Positions 40,838 through 51,903 of a DNA stretch of 64,000 bases are shown here, piece after piece. Origin of the DNA: Molanna angustata (Eukaryota; Arthropoda; Insecta; Trichoptera; Molannidae); NCBI GenBank assembly GCA_963576475.1, contig OY754990.1, forward strand, positions 5,919,756-5,983,755, read 5' to 3'. Each line of letters begins with the position of its first letter. Position 1 is the stretch's first letter. The notes under the pieces are model-generated. The model was given only the letters and a program-made list of their open reading frames with translations. It searched no databases and was not told where the DNA came from. Made by a program: the position numbers and the translations under genes.

Positions 40838-41640
40838 TAAAACGCATCGGAAGTTCCTGGTGAAAAGAGGCATCGAATCTAGAATAAAATAAATTAATAG
40901 GTTCTTACCAAATAATAAAAACTTCCTTTCACAAAATTCTAGTCTCACCTTTTCCACACTTACATACTCCCACACACATACACTCATAATAAGAAGTCCA
41001 AAAATGTGCGGGTTTATTTTTTTTTTTCAAAATAAGTTAAGTTCTCCTGCCACTTCACTGGCAATTAAACTTTCCCTCTTATCCTTCTTAACACTCTTAT
41101 CATCTCCTACCATTCCACACAGGGGAAGTCAACCATTCAAACATTTTTTTTTCAAATCTAAATTCAGCACACAGGGCTAGACACTTTCTTCCTCATACAT
41201 TCTGACAAATCGTTATTCAGTTGAAAACCTTTGTACTTAGTAGACACACTATTTGTGTACTTACCTGCCAAGTTTGTCTGAGACAGTGATTAATGTTATT
41301 TAACAAAAATGAATTAGAAAATATCAACGCCCAGATGTTCAAGATTATAGGTAATCATCATACATATGAGGGGTGTGTTTTTCACCTAACCGCTTTAGTT
41401 TCCAAAAAATTGAATTCTTCTTTTTCTTGTGCGAATTCTTCCGATCCTGCGCCAACCTAATTAGTGACGCCGCATCGGGAATCCCGAACCACTGCCTGAG
41501 ATTTAAGCCACGATATTACATATTTTACGACCCATACTCCACGTCTTCCCTCTGTTTTTCCCTCCACTATAAGTTATATAAAGGCATATCTATCACCACG
41601 GAATATGTGGCCAATATACACTTATTTTTTTTTGTTAATC
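40838..41640. other. no recognised feature
   Basis: No motif or repeat recognised. Confidence 0.35.
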
Positions 41641-41644
41641 ATTA

Positions 41645-41970
41645 TCATCATTGGCCCTACAGCCCGTTGTGGGCCTTGGCCTCCTTCAGAATCCGCCATT
41701 CCTCCCTGCACTCTGCGGCTCTCTTCCAGTTGGTAAGGCCCAGCGCTCGTATATCAGCCTCCACATCGTCCAGCCATCTCATTTTTGGTCTGCCTCTGCT
41801 TCTTCTTCCATCTGGTGTGGTGTTTAAAACCTTGTTGGGAGTACGATCATCACTCATCATGTGGGCATGACCCAAACATTGCAGTCTTCTTATTTTAATG
41901 AATTGTACAATGTTAGGTTCGCCATACAGTGCCTCTAATTCGTGGTTGAATCGTCTCCTCCACACACTCT
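41645..41970 (-). pseudogene. RTE-M LINE ORF2 C-terminal fragment
   Basis: An uninterrupted 102-codon frame: MWRRRFNHELEALYGEPNIV, QFIKIRRLQCLGHAHMMSDD, DGRRSRGRPKMRWLDDVEAD and NWKRAAECREEWRILKEAKA then HNGL-stop. It is the tail of an RTE-like ORF2, followed by ATG-rich triplets. Only the C-terminus survives. Confidence 0.82.
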
Positions 41971-41974
41971 ATTT

Positions 41975-42725
41975 TCGTTAACAGAACCAAATATCTTTCT
42001 GACGACATATATATATATCAAATATCTTTTTTTTTAAAGTAACAAAATTTTATGTTAAAATTAACCGAACTATAGTGACTACAAAACAATTGGTTTTGTG
42101 CAACCAAATGTTTTGTGCACACAGCCAAACATTACAGTCATAAATAGATAAACCTACTGATAAAACGCTGGTAGCCAGTTCGATTTTCATAATATTTTTT
42201 CAGTGTATGCGGCTTTGCGGCTTTTGACAGTGACCAGCAACTATCTCTCTCTTTCTCCGTCATATTTAGGACTCTATTGGAGACTCTATCGATCCATGAG
42301 ATGCGCATCACCCTTCATTTAAATTTCATTACTTTAATAAATAAAAAAAGTTTATTTTTAAGTCAGAATTCATTTTGAACCAAAGCCTTTAAGAAGTATT
42401 TTTTTCACAGTTTTCTACATCTGATTTTTAGCCCTTGTGAAGTCACATGTAGGTACTATGTAGTATGTACTGCGGTCGGGCCGGGGGGTGATTCACTAGT
42501 TTTTCGATATCGCCCTCGATAGCCAAAGAGAAATTTTATCACCATAACGTGATGTCGAAATCTTATTTCTGCTTCGCAAATTTCCAAACGATAATGGGGA
42601 ATTATGTCTCTTCGTTTTATACGGCGGATATATTATTATGGTAGGGGGCGAGCGGTTCTAACCAGGTCAACGTATATTTTTTTCTTTAGAAATATTCAAA
42701 AGTACGCACGCTACCTCAAGTGTTC
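41975..42725. other. no recognised feature
   Basis: Unassigned; GC-richer patches around 42470-42560 carry no frame. Confidence 0.35.
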
Positions 42726-42727
42726 AC

Positions 42728-42835
42728 TCATTCATACTAATACATATTCCACAGTGTGCGATAACTAGCTACAGGTGAGCGAGTATGCATTATCTTGCGA
42801 TAGAACGAGCCATGTAGGTATACTTCGATTATCGC
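42728..42835 (-). mobile_element. SINEU degenerate 3' part
   Basis: TTCATACTAATACATATTCC, GCTACAGGTGAGCGAGTATG and CATTATCTTGCGATAGAACG align with SINEU in reverse. Confidence 0.45.
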
Positions 42836-42854
42836 CATAGAATATAATTAATAC

Positions 42855-43345
42855 AAATTTACCTCAGTATCTCAAAGATAAATTCACTTATCTTTCAAGC
42901 CATGGGCGTCCACTTCGATCTGCTGAACGTGCTTTACTATCTATCCCCATTCATAGTTCTAATTTTTTACCTCTTCATTTGAAGTACATTTAGCTAGGCT
43001 ATAGAATAGCAAGTCTTGATATTACGTCGTCTATCTCACTAAACATCTTCAAGAAAAGGATGAAGCATAAATATTTATCTAACACCTGATTACATCTTCC
43101 TCTCTTCTTCCTTTCCTTATCCTTTAGTTTTCCTATCATTGCTATGAATTGTTCTTAATGTTTTTTTTTTACTTTTCTTCTGCTGTATTTATTTATTTTG
43201 TAATGTGATTAACTTATTGCCATAGTACACATTGTTTTGTATACTTACCATTTACTCTGGTTGGTTGGAAGAAATTGCCATTAGGCGATGAGCCCGCCAG
43301 TGTAATAATTATATATACAAAAAGATTAAAATAAATAAATAAATC
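42855..43345 (+). pseudogene. family A LINE C-terminus and 3' UTR
   Basis: Reads LPQYLKDKFTYLSSHGRPLR, SAERALLSIPIHSSNFLPLH and, after a frame change, TSSISLNIFKKRMKHKYL-stop. 3' end GGTTGGTTGGAAGAAATTGC then CATTAGGCGATGAGCCCGCC, with AAATAAATAAAT tail. Confidence 0.78.
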
Positions 43346-43346
43346 T

Positions 43347-43445
43347 ATTTATACCATCACAGCACAACTCACAGGTGTGCGGTTGTGCATTACCGCACAA
43401 ATGTACGCGTATTCCCACACACCAGTCTCGTCTCACGTTAAAATG
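43347..43445 (-). mobile_element. SINEU 3' part, directly after the family A tail
   Basis: TTTATACCATCACAGCACAA, AGGTGTGCGGTTGTGCATTA and CACACACCAGTCTCGTCTCA. Confidence 0.6.
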
Positions 43446-43547
43446 CAACCCCGTCCTAGTTTATGTTAATTTCAAGTGGTGTTGATTTTCCATTCAACGG
43501 AATATACCTATAAAATTTTGTAAATTTGGATTAATAAGTCGATAAAA

Positions 43548-43815
43548 AATGCATTATTGAAAAACATCGCGCAAGCGCTTAAAGTGATCACGTAAATCAG
43601 CCGATGACAGGCCATAAGTCCTTCTTTAAATATATATTGCCGCTTTATTTCTATCGAGATACGAAAAAAATGATAGAGGGAAGTCAATAAAAAGGCATTA
43701 TTGGTGATAGTTGCGCAAGCGCTTAATGTGATCATGTAAACCAGCCAGTCTATGATAGGTATTAAGCCCTGTAGGTGCCTGATTTTCCGGTTCTCCTATT
43801 AATATATGTTCCTAC
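43548..43815 (-). mobile_element. MITE-F partial, internally duplicated
   Basis: CGCGCAAGCGCTTAAAGTGA followed by TCACGTAAATCAGCCGATGA is repeated in altered form ~135 bases on (GCGCAAGCGCTTAATGTGAT), then GCCCTGTAGGTGCCTGATTT. No complete termini. Confidence 0.45.
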
Positions 43816-44160
43816 TTCCTTTTTATTAAATTCCCATAAAATGAAAATACTATTCTTTCTTCGTGTATTTTTCCAATAATAATAATAATAATACCAGCTG
43901 TGATATTGGTTTCATGTTTACAGTACAATTTCTTACCTCGTCCGCTCGTTTCTTCTCTTTTTTAGGATCTATTTTCTAATTGTGTACGAACATTTCCCGA
44001 GAACAATGGAGGGCATAAATGTGAACCTTGGGGAAGACCGCAATTTCTCCAGTGTTCAATACACAGAGTTCAGTATTTATTTCACAAATTACTATTGTTG
44101 TTACAATTTAATGTATTATTCAATATCTTTATGCATTAATTAACTTCATAAAATGTGTAC
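43816..44160. other. no recognised feature
   Basis: An AATAATAATAAT run at ~43874; otherwise nothing. Confidence 0.35.
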
Positions 44161-44164
44161 ATTC

Positions 44165-44365
44165 TTCTTCTTCGTCAACTCTCCTTCGTCTAGTAATGGA
44201 TATAGGCCTCCCCCGGAGACCTAGCATCTTGGGCAAACCGCATCCATCCGCTTCCAGCCACTCGTCTTATGTCGTCAGACCACCTTGTTTGGCCTTTCAA
44301 CGCTTATTTTGCCCGTTCTAGGTCGTCATCCAGCATGTTTCCGAACCACAGACTCCACATGGACT
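44165..44365 (-). pseudogene. RTE-H LINE 3' fragment
   Basis: The minus strand reads NMLDDDLERAK, KGQTRWSDDIRRVAGSGWMR, FAQDARS and GEAYI, then GAAGAAGAAG. Highly degenerate. Confidence 0.65.
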
Positions 44366-44454
44366 AAAAAGTGTGTACATTATTATTTCCATAATTGATA
44401 TAATTAGGTACAATACGCACATTAATAATGGGACCAAGGCAGTCGAGTGCTAGT

Positions 44455-44885
44455 ATGAAGAACCATGACAAATTTCGGCGCTCTTTCGCATGCAACGTCT
44501 AAGTAACGAGTATTTCTCAAGTATAGTCTTTTTTAATGTTGACGTTGGCTTTTGTAAGAGGGAGAACAGAACCCTTTTTAATAACATCTCACTTTTTAAG
44601 TTTAACCTTATTTTTTGCTTTCCTAACATTATTTTTTTATTTAATTTTATTATTTTTATTTTTGTGTGCTTTCTTTTGGAGTACCTATTTATTTTATTAC
44701 TGTATTTTGATGTTTTTTAATTAAATTTTTACTTATTGTTTTTATTTACTTTTTTATTTTTCTGTTATTAATTTTTATTGCTCATATTTTATTTTTGTTA
44801 TGATTTCATGAAGACACATGTTTATTTTTTTCTTGTTAAACATTTTTTTGTAAATGCTCAAATGAGCCTTAAATAAATAATATTT
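44455..44885 (+). mobile_element. unassigned repeat with LINE-like 3' end
   Basis: AT-rich 3' UTR-like sequence ending TGCTCAAATGAGCCTTAAAT then AAATAATATT. The TGCTCAAATGAGC hairpin plus AAATAA tail suggests a LINE end. Upstream coding is not recognisable. Confidence 0.35.
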
Positions 44886-44956
44886 ATCAACAAAAAATAC
44901 CAAAAACAGAAACCAGAGTATGTTCTTATTCACGAATTATTAAAATCAGACAAAAT

Positions 44957-45015
44957 GTCGTTTGATTATCTCTGCTTACCCTATGAGGTACATGGCGTGA
45001 TAGTATGTATGATGT
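44957..45015 (+). mobile_element. RTE-G 3' end scrap
   Basis: TATCTCTGCTTACCCTATGA followed by GGTACATGGCGTGATAGTAT matches the RTE-G stop-codon region. Confidence 0.55.
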
Positions 45016-45281
45016 TTCCCATCAAGTCGCGGAATTTGTATAAAAATAATTGTGAAGAAATTCCTTATGTCCCCCTCAGTGGGTATTGTATGGCATGGTT
45101 GGGTTCTTGATATATTATGGTCGAACGCTTCAGATTCCGAAATGTAATTTGAAGAATTACAATGAAGTTGAAGAAGAGATTAAGAGGAGCCAAGTGAAAA
45201 GGAGAAACCTCCGCTTAAAGACAGATTACACCATCCTGCTCATCTTAAATTGCGTCGAGATACCAATTCACATGGTGTCCC
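45016..45281. other. no recognised feature
   Basis: A 97-codon plus-strand frame (45086-45379) runs through this and into the SINE2 scrap. It has no family features. Confidence 0.3.
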
Positions 45282-45378
45282 ATTTTTTTTTAATGAATAT
45301 GTCCTTGTTCAACAAGTACATACATATACATCTTCCTACGTTCCCTAAAATAAGCAATCATGCTTGTGCTATAGATTA
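45282..45378 (-). mobile_element. SINE2 3' part
   Basis: AATATGTCCTTGTTCAACAA, ACATCTTCCTACGTTCCCTA and AGCAATCATGCTTGTGCTAT are the SINE2 body in reverse. tRNA head missing. 45459-45500 then shows a decayed family A 3' end (TTGGTTGGTTCGAAGAAATT). Confidence 0.6.
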
Positions 45379-45524
45379 AAATATATTATACATATTTGTA
45401 TTCCACTTTTTTTTTAAAGAATGAATATGATCTTATAACAAGCACATAGGCCCATATACATTGGTTGGTTCGAAGAAATTTTCTTATACAATTAGCCCTC
45501 TACAAAGCGCAAATACGTCTAATT

Positions 45525-46490
45525 ATTGAATATGATAGTCACCTCTGGAGTGGCGCCCCCCCAATACCTACTGAATACCCTCGATGCTGTACAAAGGCGT
45601 GCTGTGCGTCTGATTGACAACCCATCATTGACTGATGGATTGCAATCACTAGACCACAGACGCAAGGTCGGAATTCTAAAGTGCACTTTACACGGACACT
45701 TTCAACGCGACCCGGTTTCCAACGCTTAAAATAGTATCCAAAAATCCGGTTACTCCAAACATCGCTTTACACGCAACGCTTAAAACAGCATCCAAAATAT
45801 AGGTTACTCCGAGCATCGATTAACAGTACTTTACACAGTTTACACAATTATATGTGCAATTTTTTAATATAATATAAATAAATGTATATCGAAAGATTAT
45901 ATAATAATTAGTATAATATATCGAAAGTTTCGACACTTTCCAAATAAACAAAATACATCGCGAGCGAATATCACACGTAAAAATCAACGCAAACGGCAGC
46001 CATTTTGACTCGTCGGTAACGACGACAGCGAATAATTTTACAGATTTCTGTTTTACCAAAAAGGATGAAAATCGCGTTGAAAATAGAACACGTTCTTTTT
46101 TTTTGCCCATCGCGTTGAAAATCCCGTCGAAAACCTGAAAACCGTTGAAAATAGTGTTCGTGTAAAGTGTACTTAAGTTTATTCTATAGATACTACCACG
46201 GGAGATGCTCATAAGAACTTGCATCACTGGTCCCTCTCACCCATTCATAATAGAGTCACTCGTTTTACTCAATCTGAACATCCGTTCACAGTCGCTTCTC
46301 TAACTGTTTTTTTAACACAGCAGCCCGGCTGTGGAACGATCTTCTGAATTCTGTATTTCCACCTTCTTACAATCCGGGTCTTTTGAAAACCCGAGTTAAT
46401 ATTTTCCTGATCATATTGCAAACCCTATCTGATCAGGAAATAGATCCAAATTCTAAACCCTTAAGAAGCCATGTTAAAAAAGACTCCCTC
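45525..46490 (+). pseudogene. family C LINE ORF2 C-terminal region, split by a MITE
   Basis: 45540-45679 reads SGVAPPQYLLNTLDAVQRRA, VRLIDNPSLTDGLQSLDHRR and KVGIL. Beyond the MITE, 46174-46490 resumes SLFYRYYHGRCS, then LASLVPLTHS, NRVTRFTQSEHPFTV and a decayed LPNS-type end. Removing the MITE and one TAA restores ..KVGIL-SLFYRYYHG.. This is the thumb/C-terminal region of a jockey/CR1-group ORF2. Stops and frame changes follow. Confidence 0.8.
45680..46173. mobile_element. Harbinger-like MITE, 494 bp, TAA TSD
   Basis: Ends AGTGCACTTTACACGGACAC and, on the reverse, AGTACACTTTACACGAACAC, about 30 bp of imperfect TIR. TAA flanks both sides (45677-45679 and 46174-46176). A 3-bp TWA duplication is characteristic of PIF/Harbinger. 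No transposase; a 135-codon minus-strand frame within it is AT-driven noise. The interior shows ATCGCGTTGAAAAT-type repeats near the right end. Confidence 0.78.
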
Positions 46491-47124
46491 TGTACACATT
46501 ATTGAACATGAAGTAAAATAAACAGGGAAAACTTACTTCGCAAATACAAGATAAATATAAATTCAGGACAGCCTGTATGTTATATTCATCTAGTTCAACG
46601 TATCTCTGTCTCATTTTGACATACCGACAGTAAGTTACTTTTGTTTTATATTAAATTTTTCCACTCTTCTCTATTTCTTCTCGTCTTCTTCATGTTACTT
46701 ATTCTCAGACTCAGACTCGAAATTTCCTCACAGATTAAACAATTCTCTCCTTATCTCCCGTCAGATGGAACTCGATCCGCTTCTTTGTGACATTATTACG
46801 TAAAATTACTTTCACTTACTCCAAAAAGTGTCAGATTAACACTTACAATTAGCTTAATTTATGTTTCGTTTGTAAATTTTTCGCATTCCACTACAACGGA
46901 ATAGTGATGTTTTTTTTTCGTTACTCTTGACATTTTTACTACTCACTACCTCAACGGTTTATGATTGGGGAGTTTTTAGTTCGCAATTTAATGGTTATTT
47001 TTTATTGCAGATTATCAACAAGCATCATGCTGAGATTTTATTCTGAAAGTTTCTTCACAATGTATATGTGTATGTGCTATACCTGGCCTGGCCTACTTTA
47101 TCGATTATAGATTCATTCGTTGTG
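46491..47124. other. no gene; includes the repeat shared with 31672
   Basis: 47003-47085 repeats 31678-31760. The rest is unassigned. Confidence 0.4.
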
Positions 47125-47592
47125 TCTCGGCTTGAATAGTGCAACGGCATTTATGCTGGATTGCCGAAGTATCAGCTCGATAGACTACAGATGGTATTTA
47201 ACACAGCGGAAAGACTTATCTTCGGTGCAGAAAAACGATGTCACATAACTCCACTACTAAACGAATTACACTGGTTGAAGTGTCCAGAGCGAATTGATTA
47301 CAAAATTTGTTTGACAATATATAATGCTTTGAACAACCTGGCACCAAAATATATACAAGAGCTGTGTCAGAGAAGAGATCTCTCTGGGAGGCATCTCACA
47401 CTCAGGTCGTCTGGATCACAGAGTAACAATTCCTTAAAGGAGTTGGACAGAGTCAACAAAGCGGCTTACTATGACCGATGCTTTAGTGTGAGTGGTCCTA
47501 TTAAGTGGAATTCACTGCCTCTAGATGTCCGCAGTGCTCAAAGCAAGAGCATTTTCACTAAAGGACTTAAAACAGCTTTGTTTCAACTTTAA
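47125..47592 (+). pseudogene. CR1/L2-type LINE ORF2 C-terminus
   Basis: Reads CNGIYAGLPKYQLDRLQMVF, NTAERLIFGAEKRCHITPLL, NELHWLKCPERIDYKICLTI, YNALNNLAPKYIQELC and SVSGPIKWNSLPLDVRSAQS, ending KTALFQL-stop. The L-P..QL.RLQ..N.AARL...H..P.L..LHWLP..RI.YKI pattern is the classic CR1/L2 thumb domain. Frame open for 143 codons; one stop just upstream (in 'RLE*CNGIYAG'). RT core absent. Confidence 0.85.
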
Positions 47593-47644
47593 ACTATCAG
47601 CGCCCTTGGTATGATCCCTTGGTATGATTTGGATATTCAGGTTT

Positions 47645-48365
47645 ACAGTGTGGCGGAACATCCCTATGATGTCCCCACATCACTACTGACATGTCATTGC
47701 TACCATCACAAGCCGAGGTTATAAATAGTTATCACCACTTTTGCAATTCATTCAGAATTTCTCCAGTCGCCGTGGCTTGACGTATCGCGGACTCTCCTCT
47801 ACATTCTTATTACGTGTGAATTGAATACATTAATTATTAAATAAATACTTTATAAAACATTAAGTTTAATAAACAAGTATCAGAGTGAGTAGGTAATATT
47901 ATTTATTATATGAATTATCTGTTGCCCCCAATTGTCTGTAGTATATCTAATATAGAGAGATGAGTTTTTAAAAATACCTTTTGAACACGCAAATAATCAT
48001 TCTTATAAATATTCTCTAAAACTAATATATATATATTCGTATGGTGAGTCAGGCGCTCACAAGATTACACTAAGTTCCCTAAGCCATATTCTGGCTTCGG
48101 TCGTCAAGTTATTTAAATCCTCCATCACTCCATCGAATCGGTGAGATGGACACATCGTTACAATGTGATCTATGGTTTGGACCAGATCGCCACACTCACA
48201 ACTAGGGTCACTTATGTAGCCCCATTTGTGGCGCTCAGCTGCACTTCTGCTGCAACCTGTCCTAATCCGGTTCAGTGTTGCCCACTCTTTGCGCTCTAAG
48301 TCAAAACCGGCAACCCTTTCTAAAACTAATTAATCACAATAATACGATAGTAAAATAACCGTTTC
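47645..48365 (+). mobile_element. LTR-like repeat, copy 2, with an N-type LINE inserted
   Basis: TGTGGCGGAACATCCCTATG, CCCCACATCACTACTG, TATAAATA and AATAAATACT in the same order as 17994-18415. It is interrupted at 48027-48318 and ends against a Helentron 3' fragment. Confidence 0.5.
48027..48318 (-). pseudogene. family N-type LINE C-terminal Cys-motif fragment, 12-bp TSD
   Basis: The minus strand reads DLERKEWATLNRIRTGCSRS, AAERHKWGYISDPSCECGDL, VQTIDHIVTMCPSHRFDGVM and IWLRELSVIL-stop, an open frame with C-CG...H...C zinc-knuckle-like spacing. Perfect TCTAAAACTAAT duplications flank it (48015-48026 and 48319-48330). 5' truncated insertion. Confidence 0.85.
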
Positions 48366-48367
48366 CC

Positions 48368-48447
48368 TATAATAGTTTGGTATGTATTCTTCAACTATAC
48401 ATACTATCGCCATCGACAGTTGGATCTCATGCGTTACATGCAACTAG
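48368..48447 (+). mobile_element. Helentron-like 3' terminus
   Basis: ATCGACAGTTGGATCTCATG, then CGTTACATGCAACTAG. 3' end only. Confidence 0.65.
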
Positions 48448-48449
48448 TT

Positions 48450-49100
48450 ATTATTTGTTACAGTCCTGCGGCCGGCTCAAGTAATTTCGGCATTACATAG
48501 AAAAATATCTAGGGCGGTATTATGTGATAAGATTACACGGGATGTTATTACCCACAGCAATGCGGGGGTGTAACTGATTTCGCCAAATGGGGATATTATC
48601 AAGAGATTTCTTTGCTAATGGCCGGGGTTGTTAGTCCTTATCGCTAATTGTACTTAGATTTGTAAGTGGCCGTCAGGAATTGTTTAAATAAGGGATTTTT
48701 CTTATTATAATTTCAAATATTGTATTTTTAAATCGCACTACACTGTTATACGTATGTGAAAAGAAATTAAATGAAACGAAATTATTTATTTTCCATTATT
48801 TACACATACATATAACAATAACAAAAAAATAACTACGCAATTTTCAATCTTTCGATTGTGACGGCTTCTAATTTCCAATTCCAATTCCTATACACATGGC
48901 TTATTTTAATTTTAATTGTATATCTACCTTCTCTCTCCCTCTCACACAAATAACCGTTTGTCTGTCCCTTTTCCAGTACCTCATTATGTGTCAGGTTTTC
49001 CCATCATTAATAGCATTATATGCATACATTTATCTATTTACCTGTTATAACCTTTGTTTAATTTGTATAAAAGAAATGTGAACTGTGTACTCAACACCAG
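48450..49100. other. no recognised feature
   Basis: A GC-richer patch at 48465-48640 (GCGGCCGGCTCAAG, GCAATGCGGGGGTG) without frame; otherwise AT-rich. Confidence 0.35.
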
Positions 49101-49104
49101 TTGA

Positions 49105-49390
49105 TGGCCTTATAAGCCGAAACGCAAGTCTAAAATGGCGGTGGGCAGGTCACGTGGCCAGAAGCTCAGATGACAGATGGCCAAAAAGAGTCATAACATG
49201 AAGACCAAGAGCAGCAACCAGGAGCGTGGGGAGGCCACCATTGCGATGGAGAGACGACATTGTAAGATAATATGCTGGTATAAACTGGATGCAGGCAGCT
49301 CAAGACAGAGCAAAGTGGAGAGAAATGGAGGAGGCCTTCGTCCAGGAGTGGACGGGAGTAGGCTAACGAGAAGAAGAAGAAGAAGCCGAA
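49105..49390 (+). pseudogene. RTE (BovB-like) LINE ORF2 C-terminus
   Basis: Reads DGLISRNASLKWRWAGHVAR, SSDDRWPKRVIT, RPRAATRSVGRPPLRWRDDI, AGINWMQAAQDRAKWREMEE and AFVQEWTGVG, then GAAGAAGAAGAAG. This is the cleanest version of the RTE tail motif W-AGH-AR...RPPLRW-DD..WMQAAQDR. Stops near 49200 and 49265. Confidence 0.85.
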
Positions 49391-49577
49391 ACGGTCGTCG
49401 GGAGAAAAAACAAAATAAATTGTGGAATTATATGTGTTCATATTAATCATTGTCAAAAAATAACTACCTATATTGATTGTATACTTGAAGCCTTATCGTG
49501 ATAGATATTCATAAATTGTGATGTATGTAGCTGTATATTATAATTTGTTAATTTGAAATTGTGATATATTATAATTA

Positions 49578-49781
49578 TCCAACTGTCGATTTGTTCAGGA
49601 GAACTTTGTTCTCTTAACATATCGACAATGTATCAAGCCAGAATACGCGAGAATTGTATGGAGAGGTCTACTTTTTTCACGGCTTTTCCAACTTTGAAGT
49701 CAAAAAACACCAACTTAGAGGCTTCGCAGCATATATGTTCCATACACGGATTTACTCAGAATTCGGAGTAGAACATTTCTT

Positions 49782-49819
<38 letters not shown>

Positions 49820-50546
49820 TATAACTTTTGATCCGCTCAATTTACAGAGCCTAAAATTTCAGAATATATAAACAGTTACAGGCCTACAAAACTTTTATAC
49901 TCGGAATTTTGAATTTTAGTTTCAGTCAGGGGTTATCAACTTTTGAATTTTTATTTTATTTTTCCATATATCTCAGAAACCATAAACGCTAGAACGCTGA
50001 AAATTGGTACAAACATAGACAAATACAAAATCTCAAATTAGAAACATTTTTTATTAAGAAAAGTATTTTTTTTATGATAAATTTATGAGTTTAACTGCCT
50101 ATATTTCCATTTTTTTTAAAATATCGAAAAAAGCCGAAACACCCCAACTAGATAATTTAATTTTATATAAAAAATATTAACATTGTAGCAGTACATCTCA
50201 AATTCTTTTTAACAATTTTTATAAAAATTGAATTTAGTGACGACATCGCTTCATACAATTTGTATGGTAGTCACCTATACACAATATCAAAGAAGACTTA
50301 ATAGTTTGATACTTCATCTCTAAACATACAATATACATATACCATCATGCTGTTTTCATATTCCGGGTAGGAAAAAAAGACTGACCTCCATACTATCCTA
50401 TCTTGACTACCTAGGTACATGTGTTGTATAGAAAACTAAATATCATAAAATAATAAATAATTTGTATTTATGGGTTTGGTACTTATTCTTCAACTATACA
50501 TACTATCGCTGTCGACAGTTGGATCTCATGTGTTACATGCAACTAG
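49578..50546 (+). mobile_element. Helentron-like element, copy 2
   Basis: Starts TCCAACTGTCGATTTG and ends CATGTGTTACATGCAACTAG|T. Collinear with copy 1 throughout, with an expanded TG microsatellite (49786-49815) and small deletions. The 3' hairpin and CTAG are intact. Confidence 0.78.
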
Positions 50547-50574
50547 TGTGATAGACATAATGCGATAGATAAGT

Positions 50575-50670
50575 ATGGACTGTGTCATTTAAAATGAATA
50601 TAAAGCTATTTCGACACAAGCACTGCTTAAAGCATTAAAGCATTCTTATCCACTGGACGTTGGTACTGAT
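50575..50670 (+). mobile_element. family E LINE 3' end, copy 2
   Basis: GGACTGTGTCATTTAAAATG, AATATAAAGCTATTTCGACA and CTTATCCACTGGACGTTGG match 21862-21972. Confidence 0.5.
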
Positions 50671-50724
50671 GATTGAATTATTAATTTTGTCAGTGCCAAC
50701 ATATACTAAATTGTCTATGTTTCA

Positions 50725-51200
50725 TTATTTATTTTATTCTATTTTATTTTATTTTATTGAGCACAGACACAGGCATGAATGCTCAAAATTCTCTGCGCAT
50801 AACAGTTACATTGTAAGTATTGTATGAAGGTATACAGTTTCCTACCTACACTACACTATGCAGTGTACGGAAGGTGCAGTGTCTATTTTACATGCATATA
50901 ATTATTATCTTGCGGGTGGATGTTACACAGTAAGTTCATAGTTGCAGACCCAAAGATTTTAATCTTTGAGTCTACAAAAATTGAACAAATGAAATATAAA
51001 TACATAAATTAAACAAATGAAATATGAATACAAAAATTAAACAAATGAAATATTAGAATTAAACAATAATTAAATATGAGAAAATAAACAGAGAAGTTAT
51101 ACATAAATTTAAACAAAAGAATTAAGATGTTACGAACTGGGATATTATGTGTTTTTTGAAAGTTAATTTAGAGTTTGAGAATATATCAATATTATTAATT
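50725..51200 (-). mobile_element. family P LINE 3' UTR and tail
   Basis: ATTTTATTTTATTTTATTGA tail, then (minus strand) GCATTCATGCCTGTGTCTGT as the terminal motif, shared with 54985-55045. Coding sequence not recognised upstream; 50990-51070 contains three AATTAAACAAATGAAATAT-like units. Confidence 0.5.
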
Positions 51201-51206
51201 TGATCA

Positions 51207-51405
51207 GGCAACAATAACATCTGACATAGTTCAGCAATGAGGTTCACCACCCATTCTGAATGTAGTGCCTTTTTAGGTGAGACGAGACTGGTGTGTGGGC
51301 ATACACAGATGTGTTGTGCTCCCTTTTATAAGGCAATGCACACCCCCACACCTTTCGCTGGTTACCCCACATTGTGGGATATGCCGTGATGGTATAAATG
51401 AATGA
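51207..51405 (+). mobile_element. SINEU, 5'-truncated copy
   Basis: AACAATAACATCTGACATAG, TTCAGCAATGAGGTTCACCA, GTGAGACGAGACTGGTGTGT and GGGATATGCCGTGATGGTAT, then AAATGAATGAATGAA tail. Orientation and tail establish the 3' end of the family. Confidence 0.75.
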
Positions 51406-51900
51406 ATGAATTAATTTGATGAAATGAGTTGTATATGTAATTTGTATATTCTGTATTAAAGAATTTTAAGTTTAAAATATTTCTAATTGTAGTATTTCTA
51501 ATTGTTACTGTTATTTGAATCTGTGGAAGTATATTTGGTACATGTAACTGATAATTTAATATTTTATATAGAATCATCGTATCTGCGATTTTTCGTCTAT
51601 TGTTTAATGATATCAGTTGAAGATAGACCAGCCTGTCATTATAACATTCAAATTGATGGATTATCCCCTGTATTTAATTGTACTATTGTTGCACTATTGT
51701 ATTGTTGTTACTTTTGTATGTTAATGTGGATTTAAATAAATAAATATTTTAATAAGACTTATTATAATTTATTTATTTTATTTATTTACGGCAAAAATAA
51801 ATATTTATATAAGAAAAGTACAAAAACAAAGATACATAATATTAATTTAAAAATATAAAAGAAAAAAGTATACATATATGTATATATTCAACTTTACACA
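51406..51900. other. no recognised gene
   Basis: AT-rich. TTTATTTATTTTATTTATTTACGGC at ~51769 may be the tail of an unrecognised minus-strand LINE. Confidence 0.35.
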
Positions 51901-51903
51901 GAT

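Noticed and set aside
41373..41870. 165-codon plus-strand ORF
   Set aside because: Its second half is antisense to the well-supported RTE-M frame 41657-41965; the first half has no motif.
45820..46227. 135-codon minus-strand ORF
   Set aside because: Lies almost wholly inside the Harbinger-like MITE and crosses its TIR; AT-driven composition, no motif.
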